The notes beneath the pieces are model-generated. The model made no database searches, was not told the origin of the DNA, and saw only the letters and a list, made by a program, of their open reading frames with translations. A program made the position numbers and the translations under genes. From Punica granatum (taxonomy: Eukaryota > Streptophyta > Magnoliopsida > Myrtales > Lythraceae): DNA of 64,000 nucleotides. The DNA is taken from assembly GCF_007655135.1 (NCBI RefSeq), contig NC_045127.1, positions 23,478,199 through 23,542,198 of the forward strand. The letters run 5' to 3'. Shown here piece after piece: positions 45,492 through 58,835 of the stretch. Every line of letters begins with the position of its first letter. The first letter of the stretch is position 1.

Positions 45492-48402
45492 CTCAACTTA
45501 GGGGCATGTTTAGGGCCTCCTTTTTGTATGTTGATGCTTGCTTGGATGATGACAACTTGAAATGAACATTCGTGGATCGTGTGGATGAGCGGATTTTTTC
45601 CGAACCCGTTTTTTGCAAACTTTTTGATTTGTTTCAGTTCAGTCTCTGGGGCATTTTTCGCCTTTTTAAATCTGCCCCGAACTTTCAAATTTGTTTCAGA
45701 TAAGTCCTGGACCATTTTTGACATTTTCAGTTCGGGCACAGAGTTTTCGGAAGACTCAAACCATTCCCGGGAACTTTTTAAGTCGTTTCAGTTTGGTCCT
45801 CGGGACATTTTTCATTTTCCAGATCAGCCTCTAAACTATCAAATCCATTTCAAACAAGTCCTGGGCCATTTTCAGTAATTTTTATGCAGCCTTGAATTTT
45901 TCCGAAATTTTTAGATCAGTCCCGAGAACTTTTTAAGTTGTTTCAGTTGGGTCCCTGCGTCATTTTTAAATCAGCCCCTGAACTTTCAGACTCGTTTCAG
46001 TCAAGTCCTGAGCCATTTTAATATTTTTTATTCAGTCACTGAATTTTTACAAGATTCAAATCAGTCCTTGAAACTTCATCTGAATTTTCAAATCAGTCCC
46101 CGTTCTTTCGAAATTATTCAATTCAGTCCTTGGACATTTTTCTAAAGATGTCCAACCCTTCCTACTTGGATCTCCAGCCGACGATGTGCATGTCCTCATT
46201 TATTATGCTTTGTCTCGTTCGTTATGTGTATATAACATGATAATACGTATTCTTTTTATGTTTTCTCGCTTCCATGAGTCGGTGCCGTTTTATCAATTCC
46301 GTTAATATTATGTTTGTGTATGCTTGTATGCTCTTTCTCGTGATCATGGCAGCACCGACTATGTAAAATATGTATGTTTATCGTGTTTGATGTGATCGTG
46401 CATTCTTGCTCCGTATTTAGATGCGTTTCTTTATCGTTTTAACCGAAAACCTCACATGAATCGGTTTAATCATGCAAACTCGGCTTAAAGTTAATTTTTA
46501 AATTTCAAGATGATCGGGAATTAGAGTTCGTATCAGACGATCCTTCAATGGTCGGTTTGGTGGCCTAAAACCCGCAGATTTAAAGCATTTGACAGATTTT
46601 AATTAATGTAATCAATAATTCCTCTCATGGGGTAATTGGGACGTTCATGGGATTAATTAATTCACTTGGCCCTAATAACTTTGCACGAATCGATAATTAA
46701 TCGGTAACACGCGTCGATAGGCTACAAACATGCGTTGGTGCCATTCTTAAAACTTGCAATTTTACAAAAAACTGAGACACATGGTTTGATGTGACATGGA
46801 CGTCTAGGAAGGACTTGCCCGTCCTGACTCGAGGTTTCACTTGATTCCAGGTAACTCAAGTCGGGGCGTGGAAGTTCTTTTTAGATCACTTCCGGATAGA
46901 CTAACCGGACTTTGGCTCTTTCGAGGTTCTTGCACAATCTTGGAAGATCCAGGGAATCGGTCAGCGCCGGTCACAGGCCGAGGTGACCTGCATTGCACAG
47001 TCTCTCTTTTCTGAATAAGAGAAGCACTATGGTACTAGGGTAGGGATGGGCTACTTGTCTAGGCACAGGTTCATCTGCATAGCCTTTTCTATCACCGATG
47101 AGTTTATGTTATCCTAACATAATTATGGATAGTTAGATCGGGTATTTCGGCTCAAAATACAAATACCGGACTAATCGTACACTCAGCTTAAGACAAAAAC
47201 GGGCAATAGTGGGTCAGGCACTAAAGTTTAGGATTTTTGGGCAAAATCCATGTTCTATGATAACCTGCAATAGCCATAGTGTCACGATACAAAATAATCT
47301 TAAAAATCAACCCACAAACACAAGACTTGACTACGGACATCACGTCTGTCAGGTCTTCGAAGCAATGCCAAATGCGAAATACCCTCCTGGGACAATCCTT
47401 GATCGATTTACACCCTACGTGCGTTTGTCTACTTTAGTGTAAGATTTGCATGCCAAAATACCCCGGTTAATAATCGGTTAACTCACGTAAATTCGGTAAT
47501 AATAAACCCCTTGTTTGCTTATCTATGCTTGTTTGTTACATTTTCGCACTTGTTTGTTATGCGGGTCGAGCCCGAATTCCTAGGACGTAATGCACATGGG
47601 ATCTAATGTCCCAACTATCAATCACGGGGTCCAACGCCCCCATACACCGAGCGCACATCTTTATTTCATTTTTGGGTCTTTTCCAAACCATACGGTGGGA
47701 ACGAGTGGAATAATGGTCGAATGCAAACCAATCGGGTCCATGTTCTGTAAATTGTATATTTTACTTTATCTCGAGTGAACAGTGCAAGGATTTATCTATA
47801 TATTCATTTGTAAGGACCTCGGTTGTCAAGCAGACGGTTTTGAGAGACAGAAACGGTCGATCGAGTTATAGACCCTTTAGATAAGCAAAATCGTACGGGT
47901 CCAGGGCCTGGTCCACACGGCATACCGGCCTTCACGGCCCGGTTAATCGGAATGCGTGGACAGTGGACCGATCCCTCGACCCGAATATTTGCTTTTCTCA
48001 TATCTTCGTGACTCGAGACGATCGTTTCTTTTCGGTTTACGGTATCAAAACGAGTAAGATGAGCGGAACCTAATTAAGCAGTAATTAAATTAAAATGGCA
48101 AGCCTAGACAAGTTAGAGTACCGATAGGGCGTGCGAGACATAGGCTCATACGTAACAGAACCCTCAAACTTGGAATTTCCGATTTCGCAAGACTAATGCC
48201 TTAGCAAAATTAGGTGTACCCCGTACCCCTAGACCCGGGCAACTCACCGGCCCTCGACTTTCGGGTCTTAAATAGGTAGTGGCGACTCATTCTCAAGCGT
48301 GTCTGTCACGCGTCCCCATAGGATGGTGGACACTCCCAAGCTGCATTGCATTAAGCGCGTGCATGCGTGCCCTGACGAGACGAAATTCGGGTGCGCACAG
48401 CT

Positions 48403-48420
48403 TGGCGATTCTACTAGGGA
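48403..48420 (+). other. Primer-binding site of copy B
   Basis: TGGCGATTCTACTAGGGA, three bases after the LTR end; three differences from the copy A site TGGCGACTCCACTGGGGA, so decayed. Confidence 0.6.
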
Positions 48421-51400
48421 GACTTAGAGGGTTCAGGCTCGTCCCTGTTTGCTTTGTTTGCTTGTTTATTTACCGTTTTCTGCAACTTCCTGCTTATCTA
48501 TTTTACGCACTTTTATTTAAGCACTCGCATTGTATATCACAATAGCTTTAGGTGCCTATGGGTCGTGTTACATGACCAGTAATAGGAACATAGGTTAGAT
48601 AGGGGTTTGAAGTAGGGGTACGGCGCGCAGTTCGACTGTCGCTTAGGCTTTGAAAAGAATCCCGTTCGACTTCAAGGAATTGACACCCTTAAGTTAGGGG
48701 CCCCCATCCTTAAATAGCACGGTCCCTGTAGTACCGAAACCATGCATCGTGTTGAGCCATCATACCATCCTCCAACCCGGCTTCGACGAACAGTCCATCA
48801 AGTCGGCCTGCGTGCCACTTGAGTCTTTTATGTTTCAAGCGTGATGTACCTTGTAATTTATACTAAGCTGTGGGCATTTACTTTCTTCGTACACATGCAT
48901 CATATGTTTTACAAAATTAGGGTGTCATTCATATTGACGAGTCTTAAGTTGGTTTTCCTTTAGTCTTGGTAAGAAACGCCTCGCTCGGCCTCTTGCTGGT
49001 GCCTCAATAGAGTCCTCCAACCCACGAGGACCTCACCGACCCGCCACAAAATGAGGAACTCGTCGGCCAACCACAATCTCAGAGGGAGCTCGCCCAGACC
49101 AGCGCCAAGCTGCAGAGACACGATCGGGAGCTCGCTTGAGTGAATGCCGCCCTTGAGAGGTTTAGGAAGAGGGCTCGAGGCCACACATGCACTTTAGGAT
49201 AGATATCTCCGCAGGGCCCTCGCCTAGAACTGGTGCTTTCCGAGGCTGTGCTTGCTCAAACTTCGAGCGTGGTAGAAGATCGGCTTAGGGCTTTATTTTA
49301 CAAAAATTACATTGGACTTTGAACATTTTGAGTCAATGTAAATGACAACATTAGCTTTTGAAAATACACGTATCGTATGCATCCTATTCATTTACTGTTC
49401 CGCATAACAACTAACATCCCACCATACAAATGAGTGAGGACCTTCTTCCACGGCAAGGTGAACCATGGCCCGAGGGCCGATCCACCTTCCTAGACAAAGC
49501 TAACTTCTCACTAACCCCACGCAACCAAGCGTCATCGCGTGATGGGGCACACGTCTCTTCGCGCAATCGAGCACATCCACCAGCACAACCAAGTGTGTCC
49601 TTCCGCGTCGTGCGAGCATGCCTTCACCTTACCCATACACACACCCTCGGCACACTCGCACGACGTCTACTGGGCTAGTTCGATCCCCTGCGCCCTTGCG
49701 TTGAAATTGCGAACATAGTTTGCTCCTTCATTGTTCACCTTTTCCCATTGCAGGAAATAACCGACAAGAAGACAATTCGTATCCCAAACGACCACAATCA
49801 AAACAGGAAACACTTCTTTGCCACCTCCTTGAACTCCAAACATTGATGCCCAAAACTCCTTTCACGAAAGATCACAAGCAACAACTCCGACGAGCAAAGC
49901 ATGTCCCAGCCCACCTACCACGGGGCTGCCAGCACGATCACACTGGCGATCGAAGAATGGGCCCAACCCACCCTCCGCTGTGGCCACCAACCAACCACTG
50001 AGGCAACACACATACTCTTCCTTAAACTCTCTTTTAATTTCGTTCAAATGCATTTCCAAACAAGCTCTCGGTATGAACGAACCATTCAAGGGGCACTAGG
50101 ACAGTCTCAAAGACACCCTATTGGTTTTATCAGACTTGTTCGACTCACTTGTTCGAGTGGGACTCGGCTCCTTGAGCCTCTCCTAGGACGGTTGGGCATG
50201 CCCACCTGCAATCAGGGAAAGTACACCTATGCGGCCCCCAGTCACAATCTAACCACTCCGGCGTGGCCATGACTGGATTCCCGGAATTGAGTGTCCTCCA
50301 CGTGCGGCACCCCATGTGTCGCTCGCTAGACGAAAAGGATTTCCTCATGGGTCTACTCTACATTTCTTACCACGCAATCCACCTCGACAATTGTCTAATG
50401 CAACATTTTTTTCGTCGTCCTTCACAGGGTCACGCCGGTCACAGGCGAAGAATGATGCATGGGTTCACATCTCCCTGAGAACTCTGTCGGGCCCTTTACC
50501 TTTTACTTCGATAGGGAAAGGGTCTGATCAAGAGGTACCCCCCTCCGAAGTCGAAGACAGAGACGATCGAGCAAACCATTCAACATCAACGCAAGCGTCT
50601 CCATTGAGATCGAGCGACGCCTCGAGGCAAATCAGGCCACCATTACTGCAAAGGCCCACTAACAGTCGTCAAGCGACAACAAGCCCCGGGACCAAATGCA
50701 TCCATCGCCTTCAAAAGTATACCTTCTCCAGAAGGCACCCGCCAAGCATCTATTATAGGCCATTTCAACAAATGAAGACCGAGGCATCCTCGTCTAGCAT
50801 TTGCACCGGGTCAATCTCTTATTTTCTTCCTAGACAATATGGGAAATTCAAATGTAAGGCTTGCAAGGGAAAATGACATGAAGCTCGGCTCCTGAGTGCA
50901 CAAGAGTCAAACTTTTAAGAAAGCCAGCCCTCACAAAATGGGGCTGGGACAACAAAACACAACAAGTCTCCACGGAGCAAAGCACACCAAAGCTAACTTG
51001 GCAATGCAAAGTCGAGGAGTTTCAAATAAAGACACGGGGCACAAAACAAACCGCAGCTGCAAAAAAAAGAGCGAAAAGAAGCGGGAAATACCTGCCAATG
51101 AAGAGAGAGAAATTACGCGGGAAAAACTCGCCAATGAACAAAATAAGGCACCGCTGAGATTTAAAACTTCGGCACCGCCAATTTGAAGAAATCAACAAAC
51201 CCCGACCAAAAGGGGAGAAGCAGACGCAACTCCTCAACGGAGATAGAACACAACTCACTCAGAGGTCGAATCCTTCGAACCCTTCGCATTTGCAAATTCG
51301 AGAGACAAAAGAATCGAGCATGCTAGGTCGAAAACTCAATTTGGGAGTGACTTAGGCAAAAGTTAGGGCAAAGAGAGGCATGGCCGAAAACCCCTTGTGG

Positions 51401-53044
51401 GCGTCCGTGGCAAAATGAGAACTCATCCCCTTTAGGTTGAGAGGTACGGCCCCGAGGTGGGTGACTGTTGTAAAAGGAGAGTAAAACGAGAGATAAACAA
51501 AATAGTCACCCTAGGTTGCCCATCGTGCAGACTAGGGATCCCTGAGGGAAGTAGTTAGGTTATCTACTCTAACACAATCCCCGATCGACTCTCCAACACA
51601 ACTCAACCGTCCGAAACTGACTATTCCTCACGCATAATGGGCAACCGAGCACGCCGCCTAAGCAATTCGCAACAGCCTACACAACAGGAAGTCGAAAGAG
51701 GAAGGGGGTGCATCTCGCGACAGGCGTGAACCCGTGTATCATTTTAACCTGGGGCAACGTGCTCCCCAAGCTTTCTCTTTTCTCCTTGTCATTTACATAA
51801 CTCCAAACGGGTCACAGTCACCCTTCAACCGACTACCACAAAGTCGAAGTCTTAGACATTCATCTCCGAGAGTCTAGTCATAACACTTTGGAAATGATTA
51901 GACTGAGGTCTGACCGAATTCGCACAGAAATCCCCATGCGGGTCACAGGCGCAACCACCCTACAGCACCCTGACGAGAAAAGTCCTAAGCTGACGGGCAT
52001 GTCGAACAACCTATAGAGCCATTGGGGCATCATTGAAAGCGTCTTGATATGCCCACACATGGCTAACAAGAGCCCCGGAGGCCTCATATCGGGGCCTCTG
52101 AAAGCGGGACCCCATTCACTTCACCAAAACAAAGACTCTCTACGGGTCCCTTAGGCGACCCAAAACTGAAGAGCATGCGTCGCAAAATTTCCTTTTACCT
52201 GTGTTTACGCATTGCTAATAACCCCTATGACTTACTAATGATGCCAGGATCACAGGTATTGCAAGCGCAAAAACTACGGTGGACTCTGATTCCCAATTCC
52301 TTGGGGTACGTAGGCGCTCTACCTTAGAGCTCGAGTCCCTCATCACGAGACCGGGGTATCCCCAGCGAACTACAATCGTCCATGCGACATAGTCGGTATC
52401 CAGCAAAGCACAACCATCCTAGCAGCAAAGCCGGCCTCTGGTGAAGCATAACTGCCCCAGCAGCGTGGCCGGCCTCCGGCAAACCATGACAGCCCCAGCG
52501 GCGAGCCCAATTTCCGGCAGTCCAACAGGCAACAACCCCAGTAGCGAGGCCGGCTTCCGACAGATCAAATACATCGCCGCCCTAAGGGCAAGGCACCAAC
52601 GAAGCAACTTCATCCAAGCAGCAACCCTGGCCTCCGGCAGATCAACACCTTTGGAGTAGCATCAACCCTATACATTCAATGCACACCACCGTTCACATGA
52701 CTAATGAAAAGTTGTGCCCATCTTTACGGCTGAGCCACGTGCGGTTCCCACTCTTCTCCTAGACAAGATGCGTCTTAGTCCCGAGAGTCAGTCCAACCCA
52801 CAGCACCACCTCCCTACGGCAACATTCACAAGTCACAGCATCCCCGATAAACACAGCGATCGGACCATCCCCGCCAAGCATGCGATGCAAGTCATCCAGC
52901 ATGCGCCCAATCATGCGACAAACTGCAAGCCGCGCCTACCGCTGCACCATACCAGCTTGCCCCGACCTAATGCCAAGCGCCCTTTTTAGCGCCCTGCGTT
53001 GTTCCCTAACACTTATCTTTGCTCCTGCATTTCCTACGCTTTCC

Positions 53045-54010
53045 TATCAACTTATATTTACTGCTTTTCGGACTTCGTGTTCATATTTACTGCTTTCCGG
53101 ACTTCGCGTCCACATTTACTGGTTTCCGGATTTCGCGTCCTCATTTACTGCTTTTCGGACTTCGCGTTCATATTTATTGCTTTCCGGACTTCGCGTCCAC
53201 ATTTACTGCTTTCCGGACTTCGCGTCCACATTTACTGTTTTTCGGATTTCGCGTCCTTATTTACTGCTTTTCGGACTTCACGTCTACGTTTACTGCTTTC
53301 TGGATTTCGCATCTATATTTACTGCTTTCTGGACTTCGCATCCACATTTACTACTTTCCGGTCTTTGCGTCCGCATTTACTGGTTTCTGGACTTCGTGTT
53401 CGCGGAATTCGCGTCCATGTTTACTGCTTTCCGGACTTCGCTTCCACATTTACTGCTTTTCGGACTTCACATCCACATTTACTGTTTTCCGAACTTCGTG
53501 TCCCCATTTACTGCTTTCTGGACTTTGCGTTCCCATTTACTGCTTTCTGGATTTCGTGTCCATGGACGCGTCCATGTTTACTGCTTTCCGGACTTCGCGT
53601 CCACAGTTACTGCTTTTCGGACTTCACGTCCACATTTACTACTTTCCGGACTTCGCGTCCAAACTTACTACTTTCCGGACTTCGCGTTCATATTTACCGC
53701 TTTTTGGACTTCGCGTCCACATTTACCGCTTTTCAGACTTTGTGTCCACATTTACCGCTTTCCGGATTTCGTGTCCACATTTACTGCTTTCCGGACTTCG
53801 CGTCCACACTTATTACTTTCCGGACTTCGTGTCCATATTTACCGCTTTCCGGACTTCACGACCACATTTACCGCTTTCCGGACTTCGCGTCCCCGTTTAC
53901 CGCTTTCCGGACTTCGCGTCCCCATTTACTGCTTTCCGGACTTCGCGTCCCCATTTACTGCTTTCCGGACTTTGTGTCCACATTTACTGTTTTATGGGCT
54001 TCATCCCCGT
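53045..54010 (+). repeat. 29 bp minisatellite, about 33 units
   Basis: Consensus unit CGCGTCCACATTTACTGC followed by TTTCCGGACTT; unit length 29 by direct count between successive copies, with scattered substitutions and a few partial units (for example near 53400 and 53565). Because 29 leaves remainder 2 on division by 3, each frame passes through all three phases of the unit, giving a 29-residue peptide repeat every 87 bp. All three forward frames stay open here (52880-54163, 52999-54060 and 53019-54023). I regard none as a gene. Related arrays sit at 62466-62715 and 1504-1795. Confidence 0.92.
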
Positions 54011-54231
54011 ATTTGCTGCTTAGAATTACAAATTCACACTTTCTTATTTCCTCGCCATGACTTCTTTGTCTTTTTCATCCCACAGACAGGTCCGTTGCAC
54101 TTGTACAGCTTACTCCTATACATCCAAAACAAGAGAGCAAGCGGCTATTGGGAGAATGTCTAGACGGTTGCCGGAATCAAACGGGGCGCTTCTCATAGTC
54201 TTTGGTTACATCCTCTATTCAAGCACGCAAC

Positions 54232-54246
54232 CAAAAAGGGGCAAGC
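54232..54246 (+). other. Polypurine tract of copy B
   Basis: AAAAAGGGGCAAGC immediately before the 3' LTR; copy C has AAAGAGGAGCAAAC at the same place. Confidence 0.6.
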
Positions 54247-57200
54247 TGTCAGCACCCCATTTTGGTCTACCGGCCCTAAAGGGGCAAAATCGTCACTTCG
54301 TCACCCGCATAAGGGAAGTATTTTCGGTTAATTACTCCAGCATTCACGATTCCTAGAAATGAGGGATTTTCCTAATTTAACACCAATTTTAAGATGTTTT
54401 TCGAAAAATAATACTATTTGGGACGTATTTGAATTTCGCGTACATCGATGTCAATTTTTAAAACCTAGGACGAAAACTCGAGGCCGAAAAATATTTTATT
54501 GCACGGTATTGATCTATAAATTCTTCTGAACACAATGCCGATCCCGGATCGTTTTTCTGACACCTAATTGAAAAGAAGAGAATTTTATAATTTACGCACG
54601 TGAATTTCAAACTTAAAAAAAAAAAATTTGTGTGGCAACGGTCAGATCTTGTCTGATCGTTGCCCCTGCCGTTAATCCTTTTCTCTTTCCCGCCCACGCC
54701 TTCTTCTTCCTTCTTCTTTCCTTTTTCTTTTCTTTCTTCCTCCTTTTCCCCTGCAACCGTTCTGACCAACCCTGCCACCTTTCCTCTTCCTTATCCTTTC
54801 TTTTCGTTTTCGTTTTCCTTCTCCTCTTCCGCACCGAACCTGCTCCCTGACCGAACTGCAAGCTTTCCTCCTCCTTTCTCTTCTCTTTTTTTTTTGTTTT
54901 CCTTTTCCCACTTTGTCATGCCTTGTTCGAGTCTACCATCTCGCCTCTGCTCACGGTAACTCCCACCGAGACCTGCAACCTGTCCTTCTCTTTCCTTTTT
55001 CTCCTTTCTCTTGTCTTCTCTACAGGAACTGACGCCCGGAACCCACCCTTCTCGACCTCTCATCCTCGGAAACCCTCACACAATCCCTTGCCCGCCTGCC
55101 TCCTCTCTGCTCATTTTCCTATCATCTCACTGTCCGGAACGAGAAAAAAAGAGAAGAGAGAAAACCCTCAGCTCCTCCCAAAAAAAAGAAAAAAAGGCCA
55201 GCAACTTGGTCCCCATCTAACTTAGAGGCCTCCAGCTTAACGGTTTGTCTGCACAAAAAAAAAAAAAAACCAGGGAGCTCACTCTTTCTCGCCAGCTCTC
55301 TCTCTCGACTCCCTTTCGCTTTCAGTTCTCTCTCTCTCTCTTTCTCTCTTTCTCTCTCTCTCTCGGTCCCCAAACGACTACACAGACCGATCGGGAGCTC
55401 ACGGAAAAAAAAAACTCTCAACTCGGTTCCGCTCTGCCCACAACTCCCTAACCGGCCTCCAGCTCACTGATTGATCTGATGCACTCTCTCCCTTAGCTGG
55501 ATCGGTATCTCCTCAGCTCGCCCCCGAACACCCTGAGCTTTCGGACCCGACCCTCAGATCGACTTTTTCCTCCCCTCGGTTTTCTTATTTCACTCTCACG
55601 AGTTTTTGTGTCCATTTCGGGTCGACGCAGATTCTCGGGGGCCCACGAGCCCTTTGTCGTCGCGTCTAAGAGCCTCCAAAGAGCTTGAACCTCCCTAGCC
55701 AACACGAGGAAGTGGCTTGAGCAGCCTGGATCAACTTTGCTCCCTCCCAAGCGCTATCCCGTCCAATCGGGTCTGCCACGACCCTGTTGGGTATCCGGAC
55801 CTACCTGACCCGACTTCCCGAAATCCCTTTTTCTTCTCGAACTAGGTATAAATCTTGACTTAGTGGCATGTTTAGGGCTTCCTTTTCGTATGTTGATGCT
55901 TGCATGGATGATGACAACTTGAAATGAACGTTTGTGGATCATGTGGATGAGAAGATTTGTTCCAAACCCCTTTTTTGCAAACTTTTTTATTTGTTTCAGT
56001 TCAGTCCCTGGGGTATTTTTCGCCTTTTCAGATCAGCCCCAAACTTTCAAATTCGTTTCAGATAAGTCCTGGACCATTTTTGACGTTTTCAGTTCGGCCA
56101 AAGAATTTTCGGAAGATTCAAACGATTCCCGGGAACTTTTTAAGTCGTTTCAGTATGGTCCCTACGACATTTTTCATTTTCCAGATCAGCTCCTGAACTT
56201 TCAAATCTGTTTCAAACATGCCCTGGGCCATTTTCAGTAATTTTTATGCAGTCCTGAATTTTTTTGGAATTTTAAAATCAGTCCCGGGAACTTTTTAAGT
56301 TGTTTCAGTTGGGTCCCTGTGACATTTTTAAATCAGTCCCTGAACTTTCAGACTCTTTTCAGTCAAGTCCTGAGCCATTTTAATATTTTCTGTTCAGTCA
56401 CTGAATTTTCACAAGATTCAAATCAGTACTTGAAACTTTATCTAAATTTTCAAATCAATCCCCATTCTTTCGAAATTATTCAATTCAGTCCTTGGATATT
56501 TTCTAAAGATGTCCAACCCTTCCTACTTGGATCTCCGGCCGATGATGTGCATGTCCTCATTTATTGTGCTTTGTCTCGTTCATTATGCGTATATAACATG
56601 ATAATACGTGTTCTTTTTATGTTTTCTCGCTTCCATGAGTCGGTGTTTTTTTATCGATTTCGTTAATATTATATTTGTGTGTGCTTGTATGCACTTTCTC
56701 GTGATCATGGCGGCACCGACTATGTAAAATATGTATATTTATCGTGTTTGATGTGATCGTGCATTCTTGCTCCGTGTTTAGACGCTTTTCTTTATCGTTT
56801 TAACCGAAAACTTCACATGAATTGGTTTAATCATGCAAACTCAGCTTAAAGTTAATTTTTAAAATTCAAGACGGTCTGGAATTAGGGTTTGTATCGTACG
56901 GTCCATCAATGGTCGGCTCGGTGGCCTGAAACCCGCAAATTTAAAGCATTTGGCAAATTTTAATTAATGTAATCAATAATTCCACTCATGGGGTAATTAG
57001 GACGTTCATGCGATTAATTAATTCACTTGGCCCTAATAACTTTGTACGAATCGGCAATTAATCGTAACACCCATCGATAAGCTACAAACATGCGTTGGTG
57101 CCCTTTTTAAAACTCGCAATTTTACAAAAAACCAAGACACGTGGTCCAATGAGACATGGACGTCTAGGAAAGACTTGCGCGTCCTGACTCGAGGTTTCAC

Positions 57201-58830
57201 TTGATTCCAGATAACTCAAGTCGGGGCGTGGAAGTTCTTTTTAGATCACTTCCGGATAGACTAACCGGACCTTTAGCTCTTTCGAGGTTCTTGCACAACC
57301 CTGGAAGATCCAGGGGATCGGTCAGTGCCGGTCACAGGCCGAGGTGACCCACATCGCGCAGTCTCTCTTTTCTGAAAATAATTTTCACTTCAATGGCAAA
57401 ATCGTCTATTTGTAGCTTAGCGACACCCCTAGGGTTAGAATAAGAATAACACTACGGTACTAGGGTAGGGACGGGCTACTTGTCTAGGCGCAGGTTCATC
57501 TGCATAGTCTTTTCTATTCGACCGATGAGTTTATATTATCCTAGCATAATTATTATGGGTAGTTAGATCGGGTGTTTCGGCTCAAAATACAAATATCGAA
57601 CTAATCGTACACTCGGCTTAAGACAAAAACGGGCAATAGTGGCTCAAGCATTAGATTCTAGGATTTTCGGGCAAAATCCATATTCTATGATAACCTATAA
57701 TAGCCATTGTGTCACGATACAAATTAATCTTAAAAAACAACCCACAAACACAAGACTTGACTACGGACATCACGTCTGTCAGGTCTTCGAAACAATGCCA
57801 AATGCGAAATACCCTCCCGGAAAAATCCTTGATTGAATTACACCCTACGTGCGTTTGTCTGCTTTAGGGTAGGATTTGCATGCCAAGATACCCTGGTTGA
57901 TAATCAGTTAACTCACGTAAATTCAGCAATAATGAACCCCTTGTTTGCTTATCTATGCTTGTTTGTTACATTTTCGCACTTGTTTGTTATGCGGGTCGAG
58001 TCCGAATTCTTAGGACGTAATGCACATGGGATCCAATGTCCCAACTATCAATCAGGGGGTCCAACGCCCCTATACACCGAGCGCACATCTTAATTTCATT
58101 TTTTGGTCTTTTCCAAACCATACGGTGAGCACGAGTGGAATAATGATTGAATGCAAACCAACCGGGTCCATCTGCTGTAAATTGTATATTTTACTTTATC
58201 TCGAGTGACCAGTGCAAGGATTTATCTGTATATTCATTTGTAAGGACCCCGGTTGGCAACTGGACGGTTTCGAGAGACAGAAACGGTCGAATCGAGTTAT
58301 GGACCCTATAGATAAGCAAAATCGTACGGGTCCAAGGCTCAGTCCACACGGCATACCAGCCTTCACGGCCCGGTTAACCGAAATACGAGGACGGTGGACC
58401 GATCCCTCGACCCGAATATTTGCTTTTCTCATGGCTTCGTGACTCGAGGCGATCGTTTCTCTTCGATTTATGGTATCAAAATGCGTAAGATGAGCGGAAC
58501 CTAATTAAACAGTAATTAAATTAAAATATCAAGCCTAGACAAGCTAGAGTACCGATAGGGCGTGTGAGATATAGGCTCACACGTAATAGAACCCCCGAAT
58601 TCAGAATTTCCAGCTCCGCGAGACCAATGCCTTAGCAAAATTAGGTGTACCCCGTACCCCTAGACCCAAGCAACTGACCGGCCCTTGACCTTCGGATCGT
58701 AAACAGGTAGTGGCGACTACTTCTCACGCGTGTCCGTCAGGCATCCCCACGAGAAGGTGGACACTTCCAAGCCGCATTGCATTAGGCGCGCGCATGCGTG
58801 CCCCGACGAGATGAAATTCGGGTGCGCACA
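54247..58830 (+). repeat. 3' LTR of copy B
   Basis: TGTCAGCACC...GGGTGCGCACA. About 140 bp longer than the 5' LTR, partly from extra sequence near 54270-54355 and around 57375-57445. TATAAAT at 55847. Pyrimidine-rich section at 54660-55370. Confidence 0.88.
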
Positions 58831-58835
58831 ACTAT
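58831..58835. repeat. Target-site duplication of copy B, right copy
   Basis: ACTAT after the LTR end; left copy ATTAT at 43951-43955. Confidence 0.6.

Larger units (their letters stand above)
43956..48399 (+). repeat. 5' LTR of copy B
   Basis: TGTCAGCACC...GGGTGCGCACA. It holds a strongly pyrimidine-rich section (44280-45010, CT runs), a 22-base C run (44519-44540), a TATAAAT motif (45485), and from 45600 to 46140 a series of degenerate 50-60 bp blocks built on TTTCAGTTCAGTCC and GAACTTT. Confidence 0.88.
48400..54246 (+). other. Non-coding internal region of copy B
   Basis: No gag, PR, RT, RH or IN motif in any frame. Homologous in blocks to copy A (for example 48960-49180, 49735-49900, 50880-51380) and, near its end, to copy C (from 52980). 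Frames of 60-190 codons here look compositional. Confidence 0.75.
43956..58830 (+). mobile_element. Large non-autonomous LTR retrotransposon, copy B, complete
   Basis: 5' LTR 43956-48399 (4444 bp), PBS 48403-48420, internal region to 54246, PPT, 3' LTR 54247-58830 (4584 bp), with ATTAT/ACTAT flanks. The two LTRs align along their whole length, with obvious substitutions and small indels, so the insertion is not recent. The 5.85 kb interior has no gag or pol domain; its only long open frames come from a 29 bp minisatellite. Very long LTRs, a structured non-coding interior and the PBS type fit a LARD-like derivative, perhaps of the Tat/Ogre group (inference). It sits inside a minus-strand copia LTR. 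Confidence 0.88.

Noticed and set aside
53045..54010. CRISPR-like array
   Set aside because: The repeats are directly adjacent without unique spacers and lie in a plant retrotransposon.
52880..54163. Open frames of 427, 353 and 334 codons as a repeat-protein gene
   Set aside because: All three lie over the 29 bp minisatellite in different frames and encode the same cycling peptide; no gene structure or family match.
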